NCBI GenBank assembly: GCA_021229015.1
Contig: CM037785.1
Location: forward strand, 38,305,666-38,369,665
Length of the DNA stretch: 64,000 bases
From: Solen grandis
Lineage: Eukaryota > Mollusca > Bivalvia > Adapedonta > Solenidae
Direction: 5' to 3'
The notes under the pieces are model-generated. The model did no database searches. It worked only from the letters and a program-made list of their open reading frames with translations, and had not been told where the DNA came from. Below are positions 56,775-64,000 of the stretch, piece after piece. How positions within the stretch are numbered: the first letter of the stretch is position 1; each line of letters starts with the position of its first letter. Both the position numbers and the translations under genes were made by a program.

Positions 56775-57580
56775 TCTGCTGGATCTCTACCCAGGCCTTA
56801 TATAAAAGCTTCGGGAAATTTACACTGATACCCCTACCTTGTTTCTGCCGTTCAGATCGATTGTTTTAGGATGCACACCTAAAAATCCACGCAGATATAC
56901 TTAGAAGACATATTTTTCTTTCCATTTCATTCAAAATCATTTTCTTAGCTTACCAATTTCACCAGTTTTACAGCTTCGGACTCACGAAACCTCCAAACTT
57001 GCCATTTAAACCGCCATATTGTTTACATGCGAGGGTTGTCACATGACTAATCCGTGATTGGATAACTACAGTTTGGTTAAACTCACGGGTTATGCGGTAC
57101 AGAGCGATGTGTGGTTTTCTCGATCTATAAGTAAATAGAACGTATTTCACATAAACTTTATTTTGAAAAATCGTTTTATACAGCAAAATTTCTTTGATTT
57201 TGCCAGGGCAAAGAGCATTTACCTTTTGTTGTTGGACAGTCGTAGCTGAACCCAGCTGTAGTTTTAACCGGTCCTACTAAAAAACGCCATCCAGGATTAT
57301 GCGCCATCCAGGATTATGCGCCATCCATGGTTCTATAGCGCCACCCGCTTTATTACTGTTCGTATAGGTATACAATTTCACCAGGGTTCAAAATTAGGCA
57401 CGCATACTTGCTAATAGCTTGTAGATCTGCCGAATAGCGAGTGGAAATAAAAGTCACTCGCATATTTGAGCAAGTGAATAAAAAAAGAAGCTAAATCATT
57501 TACAATCTACTTTTCAATTAACTGTCACATTGTATGTTCCAAATGAAATTTAAAACGAAAAAAAAAAAAAAAAAAAAAAC

Positions 57581-58985
57581 CAAGAGGGCCATGATGGCCC
57601 TGAATCGCTCACCTGAGTACCATTGCTTCAACTGATGTCAAGGTTTTTAAACAGACAAGGATTCTGATATAACTTAATCTAAAACATTTTACCCCTGACA
57701 ATACTACACACCAAATACCTAAGCAATGGGCCATATGGTTTCAGAGAAGACTTGGGCGCAGGGTCATTTATCACCGTAGGGCCAAGACTTTGAAAATCTT
57801 TGTAATGAACCATTAGATGCTACTACATACCAAAAATCTTAGCTCTAGGCCTTATTGATTCATAGAAGAAGATTTTTTAAGATTTTCCTATTTAACTCTA
57901 TGTAAAACAAGTGACCCCTGGTGTGGGGTCATTTATCAACATTGGGCTATGATTTGTACAATCTTGGTAGTGGCCCATAAGATGATGCTACATACCAAAT
58001 ATCTAAGCTCTAGGCCTTATGGATTCATACAAGATGATTTTTTAAGATTTTCCTATATAACTCTGTGTAAAACAAGTGACCCCTGGTGCGGGGTCATTTA
58101 TCACCATAGGGCTATGATTTGTACAATCTTGGTAGTGGCCCATAAGATGATGCTTCATACCAAATATCTAAGCTCTAGGCCTTATGATTCATAAGAGATT
58201 TTTTAAGATTTTCCTATATAACTCTGTGTAAAACAAGTGACCCCTGGTGCGGGGTCATTTATCACCATAGGGCTATGATTTGTACAATCTTGGTAGTGGC
58301 CCATAAGATGATGCTACATACCAAATATTTAAGCTCTAGGCCTTATGGATTCATAGAAGAAGATTTTTTAAGATTTTCCTATATAACTCTATGTAAAACA
58401 AGTGACCCCTGGTGCGGGGTCATTTATCACCATAGGGCTATGATTTGTACAATCTTGGTAGTGGCCCATAAGATGATGCTACATACCAAAAATCAAAAGG
58501 TTAGGCCTTGTGGTTTCGGAGAAGAAGATTTTTTCAAGTTTTTCCTATATTAGCCTATGTGAAATCAAGTGACCCCTGGGGCGGGGCCAATTTTGACCCC
58601 AGGGTCATAATTTGTACAATCCTGGTAGAGAGTCATAAGATCATGCTACATACCAAAAATCAAAAGGCTAGGCCTTGTGGTTTCAGAGAAGAAGATTTTT
58701 TAAATTTTCATTTTTAAAATCTATTTTTAGCTCCTGTGACCTAATTATGCGATGGACCAGAACCATTTATACAACTTTAGTAGAGCTTCATCCAAGGAAC
58801 ATTCCTGCAAAATATTTTTCAAATTGGCCAAGCCGTTTAGGAGGAGATGTTGTTTGAAGCAATTGTTGACGCCGGACGCACAGACGCACGCACGGACGCA
58901 CGCACGGACGCACGCACGGACGACGGACGCCGGACAAAAGGCGATCAGAAAAGCTCACCTTGAGCACGTTGTGCTCATGTGAGCT
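57581..58985 (-). mobile_element. Hairpin-ended tandem-core repeat (minus orientation) nested in the hAT element
   Basis: On the minus strand it begins AGCTCACATGAGCACAACG, which folds perfectly with CGTTGTGCTC...GGTGAGCT. A CGTCCGTGCG microsatellite follows (plus 58875-58930), then about six units of 161-165 bp (plus-strand starts at 57949, 58114, 58275, 58440 and about 58605, with ATTTGTACAATCTTGGTAG). It ends CTCAGGTGAGCGATTCAGGG with the terminal hairpin AGGGCCATCATGGCCCT and CTTG, next to a T-run. Repeating open frames in it (MICTILVVAHKMMLHTKY) are by-products of the tandem units, not genes. Confidence 0.85.
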
Positions 58986-59227
58986 AAAAAAAAACATGAA
59001 AAGCGGCCGAAATAACAGTCATATTGTCTGGGCATCTCTATCGTAAACAAATTCGGATTTCTCGGGCATATACGTCAATGTATAATATTACGTTTCGCGG
59101 AACACGTGGCTACGATTGGCTGCTTAATTTAGTCTTCGTCTCTGATTCGTTGTTTAAAATAGACCAGTAGAAATCCCATTACCGTCATGCTTTACTGTAG
59201 CACGTGAATATTAACAAGGTAAAAAAA

Positions 59228-59482
59228 ATGTCGTAAAAGTCTGTTACAAATTTTTTCAAACGACCGGCGGATAAATCCAATGAAAGTGAAGGTGCCAGTA
59301 CATCAAAAATACCAAATCTAGGGGAGAGCTCTGAAAAGGCAGTGACTGCAAGCCTGAAAACAGTCAAGAAATGGCAGAAGGAACTAAATGTTGACCTGGA
59401 AATCGTTCTGTCCAGCGATTCATCCACTCAAATGGGTTGTAAAACACATAAAATGTTTGCACCAGCTGACAGTGCATCTAAG
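59228..59482 (+). pseudogene. hAT transposase N-terminal remnant
   Basis: After ATG and an early TAA the frame reads KSVTNFFKRPADKSNESEG, a Ser-rich linker, and SLKTVKKWQKELNVDLEIVL, ending at a donor-like GTATCT. The FFKRP start and the TxKTVKKWxKELN motif match the N-terminus of the ZNF862-like branch of hAT transposases as I know it. The zinc-binding residues that should follow are only partly kept (GCKTHK). Confidence 0.65.
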
Positions 59483-59951
59483 GTATCTATAACTTCATTT
59501 AGATCGATTATCTAGCTTTTTCCCAGAATGGAAAGATCATATGTATCTATAAATATGGTCTTGCCCCTTTCTATCCATTCTGTTTAGCTTGTAAAATCCA
59601 ATCTTTCATATGGTCTGTGGAGTGGGTGGGGGAATCAATGAAAACTGCCTAGGCTAGGGAGGGGTATCGCCAATTGTTTTTTCGGTATAGGTACTGAAGA
59701 GGCCAGTTAGGGGTTTGCTGCTTTTTTAGGACTGCCATGTTTAAGGAAGGCTATTTAAAATTACATGGCCCTTGAAATTATAAATTTAAATTGGTAGGCC
59801 ATTTGTATTCTAGAAACTAAGTGACTGTTATCATTTTATGACAACACCATTTGGTACCACTGGTCATTTTCTGATTAAATGATTACTTAGTATGATAATA
59901 GTATTTCCATATTATCTTCTTTATTACTTCATGGTCCCTGAAAACTATGGT

Positions 59952-60155
59952 TTTAAAACTTGTGGCTCAATCAAATGCATTAAAACTGACTGGGGATGTA
60001 ACCTTGGTGTGGATATGATGGACACTCTAATGAGGATTTCTGTTGCCAACATCAGATTCAAAGACTTTGATCCTAGACCAGCAGTCAGGAGATGGTGGCT
60101 CAATGGTCAGCGAAGGAAGAGGCCAAACACGGCCCCACATGGCCCAAGAAATTAA
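59952..60155 (+). pseudogene. hAT transposase C-terminal dimerisation remnant
   Basis: The frame encodes IKTDWGCNLGVDMMDTLMRI, FKDFDPRPAVRRWW and QRRKRPNTAPHGPRN and a stop. L-x-x-LMRIS followed by FDP and a paired Trp is the hAT C-terminal dimerisation layout. About 470 bp separate it from the N-terminal remnant, far too little for the catalytic core. Confidence 0.65.
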
Positions 60156-61318
60156 ATGTTAATTATGAGCTATTAAAACTGTTTCATAAATTTTAGCTAG
60201 TCATTTTTCATTTTAGCTAGTGAATAAAAATTGTACAAGCTAATTTTTGCTAGTGGTAAATATCGCTAAAATCGAACCCTGATTTCACCAGTAGCTTTAT
60301 AATAGCATTTTACATCATATGTGCAAATTTCATTGATATATTTTATTCTTTTGATGTTTAAATCCAGTTTCAAAATTCACTTCAAGATCTCACCGGTGTG
60401 CGACTTGACGCCGTCCGGGGTTTGAAGACGCCACCCGTGTTATTTCAAGTTGTATTTGTATGAAATTTCAGAAGTTGCTTTACAATATCATTTTACAACA
60501 TCTGTGCAAATTTCATTTGGATATTTTATGTTTTTATTGCATATTACCCTTTTTCCTGTTTTCCTCGATCTCACACCGGTAAAGTTTGATACGTTGCTAT
60601 TATGCGGATACCAAATCCGGATCTAGTGCCTTCGTGTTGTCATCCGTTATATTTTAAATAAATAAAAAAAAATTATAATAAAAAAATAAAGAGACTATAA
60701 CAGAAAATTTGTTAAATTTATTTTGAAAAAAAATCCCCACCTATACTACGGTGGTCAGACTCAAATAGGAATATCACCGCGCCACCCGGGTTTTTACTAC
60801 TCCAGTATCATCGCGCCACCTGGGTTTCTATTGGTCATATCAATATGAAAATTCTCACCGGTGAGATCTTGAAGTGAATTTTGAAACTGGATTTAAACAT
60901 CAAAAAAATAAAATATATCAATGAAATTTGCACATATGATGTAAAATGCTATTATAAAGCTACTGGTGAAATTGTATACCTATACGACCAGTAATAAAGC
61001 GGGTGGCGTTATAGAACCCTGGATGGCGCATGGATGGCGCTTTTTAGTAGGACCCGTTTAAACTAATTTGCCACTAGTCACGTGATCAATATTTGCAAAA
61101 TGTCTGTTTAAAACTATGAGGTGAGCGGTTAGGTATTTTCAGTAAGCTGAGACAATGATGTTGAATGAAATGGAAAGAAAAATATGTCTTCTTACTATAT
61201 CTGCGTGGATTTTAGGTGTGCATCCTAAAATAATCAATTTGAACGGCCGAAAAGAGGCAGGGGTATGATGTAAATTTCTCAAAGCTTTTATATAAGGCCT
61301 GGGTAGAGATCCAGCAGA

Positions 61319-63321
61319 CAAACAAACAGACTAAAAACAATATTCTGCGAGCTATTGATCAGGGCATAAAAATAAAAGAAATGTTATGGTTGACTAACCA
61401 GTTTTTGGGGTATAACAAGTTTTCGGGGTATTTTACTTTTACACCGTTTGCGCGTGAGAAAGTGATATGACGAGTTGTTTTCGCTGTCCCATATGATCAA
61501 AACAAATGTCAACCATGCTCTAATATTCAAATTAAGACATCATGTGACTTCTTGTGTAAATTCTGGACAATGTTTAATATGCACGCCCATTTCATTAAAA
61601 TCTTGAACTCGTATCTGATTAGCTATTTTGTAGATCAAACTAATCTGAATTATTTAAATTGACATATTTTCAAACAAAAATCCATTTATATTTTTTATTT
61701 AAGTTAATACAACTTATAGGTTTAGTATTTTGCGCAGACAGCAAACTAAATGTTATCAATTACCCGGATAATAAGTCACCTGATGGCTTAATTTGAATAA
61801 AAAAAAAGTGGATATTTGTTATGAATTTTAAGGGGTTGGAAAATAGCTTGTGCAAGAAGCTTTTTAAGGTGTGTAAAGTATATGTTTTGTAATGAATATG
61901 TGTAAAAATGTTTTAATTATCCATATGTGTCATCAATGGTAACTGTCATTAAAAATGAAAAAATTATCATCGATGGGGGTGGGTGTAAGGTGGGCAGTTT
62001 TCCCGGATAAAGTTGCAATTTTTTTCCGACCGTGAATGCCAATCAGAAAAAAATAACCAAATCAGCATCTCAGACGAAATAAAGGCTCTATAAATATCAA
62101 ATATTAACAGCATTAATTCCCTGAAATGGAATTTTGATGCATATTTAAATAACAGAGTATGTTGAGCTTAATTTAAAAATACCCCTAAAACTTGTTAGTA
62201 ACTTTTTGTCATCACCGTTGACCTACATCGGAATGAACGCTGCTCTGTTTTGATCGAGATGAATTTAAGATCGCAAATGTGTACAGGGAGTGACAAAATT
62301 TATTGTTTCACCCCTTTATTCTAATTAAATGAAAATTTTGATAATATTTGATATGCAAATATAGATCGATCTCGTTAGTACCCCGAAAACTTGTTAGACC
62401 ATCATATGTCTAGATTTTCACAATAACTCAATATGGGTGCAATTTCTATAATTGAAGGGAGACACGATTTACAACCATTGAATATATTAAGTACACAATT
62501 TAACACAGTTCTCAGACCCCGAACTCTATAAATGGATCTACGGAGTCCTTTCAACTGCCATCAAAGACAACCACCTTTTGGTGTATCTGCCTATAATTTT
62601 AAGAAGCAATCAAAGATTTTTTTTTCTCTTGCAGGTTCACAAATCGCAGGCAATATCGCGAAAACTCATGACAGTTAAAAAAATAATATAATATTTCATA
62701 ATGACAAAACAATCTTTTCAAATCTATGATATACTGAGAGCATTTACCATGATTAAGAGTGTTTTGATCGCCGTTAGTCTCTTTTCGGAGTACCCGGTGA
62801 GATTTAAAATTGCACGATTCTCCAAAGGTATACAGCATAATACCAAAACGAATCAAATCGATATCGTCATCGGCTAGGTGTAAATGGCGGATCAGCGGGA
62901 TCCGCAAACTCCACACAGTGATCTCAGATCTCCCTATCTACAACTGTAAGGGGAGGTAACTACTGCGTGGAATTTGCTGGATAACGGATACATACATGCG
63001 AGGATCAACCCGTTTTCAATCTGTTTGTTCTGGGCCAGTGGGGGGGGGGGGGGGGGGGGGGGGGGGCAAGAGAAAGAGAGAATACGAAAGACGAAAGAGA
63101 GCTGCATTAAAAGTAAAATATACAGTATGCATACTCTATTCAATAATCAGAGGGAACTTAGGATACAATTTTCAGGTCAAATTTGAAAATATATCATGCA
63201 TGTGGGGGGTCGGGGCTATTCCTGTGAATGGTAGCCATTTATAATACTTCAAATATAGTCAACGATGCATCCATATTTAAGCATTATATATATATATATA
63301 AAGGTCTAATTTTTTTCCACC

Positions 63322-63352
<31 letters not shown>

Positions 63353-63380
63353 TTTCATGTGTGTGGTGGTGGAGGGGGGG
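61319..63380. other. AT-rich non-coding stretch with homopolymers and TA repeats
   Basis: No gene firmly recognised. A 25-bp G-run at 63042-63066 and TA repeats at 63281-63300 and 63322-63350 are present. Confidence 0.5.
62748..62838 (-). CDS. Possible first coding exon, minus strand (weak)
   Basis: ATG at 62838 starts MLYTFGESCNFKSHRVLRKE and the frame runs to a donor-like CATG-GTAAAT at 62747. Codon use looks less AT-driven than the surroundings. There is no partner exon in view, so this may be chance. Confidence 0.18.
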
Positions 63381-63381
63381 T

Positions 63382-64000
63382 GACCTGGATATGATAGAGA
63401 CCCATACTTGGTCTTATTTTGTAGCTATTACATCCTGCTACATGCCTATACCTGGTCTTATGGGGTCACATTGATTCGGTTTCCATCTATAGTCATCTAT
63501 ATGGGTACGAACGGCTAATTTTTGCATTTAAACAATTTGATATAACTTCTGACCTGGATATGATAGAGACCCATACTTGGTCTTATTATGTAGCTATTGC
63601 AACCTGATACATGCCTATACCTGGTCTTATGGGGTCACATTGATTCGGTTTCCATCTATAGTCATCTATATGTGTACGAACGGCTAATTTTTGCATTTAG
63701 GACTCTATACTCGTATAACAATTTGATATAACTTCTGACCTGGATATGATAGAGACCCATACTTGGTCTTATTTTGTAGCTATTACATCCTGCTACATGC
63801 CTATACCTGGTCTTATGGGGTCACATTGATTCGGTTTCCATCTATAGTCATCTATATGGGTACGAACGGCTAATTTTTGCATTTAGGACTATATACTCGT
63901 ATAACAATTTGATAAACTTCTGACCTGGATATGATAGAGACCCATACTTGGTCTTATTTTGTAGCTATTCATCCTGTACATGCCTATACCTTTATTTATT
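63382..64000. repeat. ~185-bp tandem repeat running off the window edge
   Basis: Units start (GACCTGGATATGATAG) at 63382, 63551, 63737 and 63922. Shared text includes ACCCATACTTGGTCTTATT and GGTACGAACGGCTAATTTTT. The first unit is 17 bp shorter because it lacks the AGGACTCTATACTCGTA part. The last is cut by the window end. Confidence 0.95.

Larger units (their letters stand above)
57383..60281 (+). mobile_element. hAT-type transposon, internally deleted
   Basis: Termini are (C)AGGGTTC...GAACCCTG with ATTTCACC duplicated on both sides (57375-57382 and 60282-60289), the 8-bp target duplication expected for hAT elements. It contains N- and C-terminal transposase remnants (59228-59482, 59952-60155) and a nested hairpin-ended repeat (57581-58985). 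The middle of the transposase, with its catalytic residues, is missing. Confidence 0.85.
56775..61318. mobile_element. Large foldback element (inverted arms) interrupted by a hAT transposon
   Basis: The left terminus TCTGCTGGATCTCTACCCAG (56775) pairs with the right terminus at 61299-61318. Further matches run inwards, for example AAAGCGGGTGGCG at about 60996 against CGCCACCCGC at 57342. The arms meet near 60400 and 60854, where TCACTTCAAGATCTCACCGG and its inverted copy face each other around a ~450-bp centre. The left arm carries three copies of a 17-bp GCGCCATCCAGGATTAT-like unit (57285-57335). Removing the hAT insertion (57383-60281) restores a continuous arm. Confidence 0.8.

Noticed and set aside
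57949..58553. Two related open frames with internal repeats (MICTILVVAHKMMLHTKY)
   Set aside because: They arise because the ~165-bp repeat unit is nearly a multiple of three; the same units elsewhere have no open frame.
62974..63244. Gly-rich frames across a G-run
   Set aside because: Caused by a 25-bp G homopolymer; no conserved sequence on either side.

Overview
The window is eukaryotic, most likely from a bivalve mollusc, and is dominated by repeats. Evidence: one widely split gene with GT-AG introns, tRNA-derived SINEs, a DD34D mariner transposase, hAT and pogo-like remnants, long minisatellites, and mobile repeats with ~165-bp tandem cores that resemble the 'pearl'/satellite elements of bivalve genomes. 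The species assignment is inference. Three runs of exactly 100 N (10827-10926, 30796-30895, 51784-51883) mark scaffold joins.

The one clearly functional gene is a plus-strand SLC4-family transporter, closest to SLC4A11 (BTR1/NaBC1). I could place 12 exons between 13497 and 30760. All have consensus splice sites and compatible phases, giving about 591 codons from the end of the cytosolic domain to almost the C-terminus. The N-terminal exons and the last exon are not visible. Its introns hold a ~2.2-kb foldback element, 21-bp and 61-bp minisatellites, several SINEs and a 1.2-kb pogo-like element.

Layout. 1-10826: homopolymer-smeared, low-quality sequence in which distorted copies of a hairpin-ended repeat can still be read. 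10927-13496: non-coding, with a 33-bp-stem palindrome. 13497-30760: SLC4A11-like gene. 31074-37241: bounded by pogo-like inverted termini; it encloses a truncated MITE, a 2.35-kb 32-bp satellite and a near-perfect 122-bp palindrome. 37266-39317: candidate minus-strand exons of an unrecognised membrane protein. 41222-42120: hairpin-ended repeat. 42792-43937: decayed mariner. 44660-47580 and 52277-54910: two related blocks, one of which carries an extra hairpin-ended repeat, so the other is its empty site. 48090-51260: unrecognised 3.17-kb element with ~105-bp terminal inverted repeats and a 6-bp target duplication. 56775-61318: large foldback element interrupted by an internally deleted hAT transposon. 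63382-64000: tandem repeat running off the window edge.

The most notable items are: (i) the hairpin-ended repeat family, whose terminal hairpins are kept in shape but not in sequence and whose copies sit in T-runs; (ii) the 48090-51260 element; (iii) the 122-bp zero-spacer palindrome beside the 32-bp satellite. No prokaryotic operons, CRISPR arrays or viral genes were seen.
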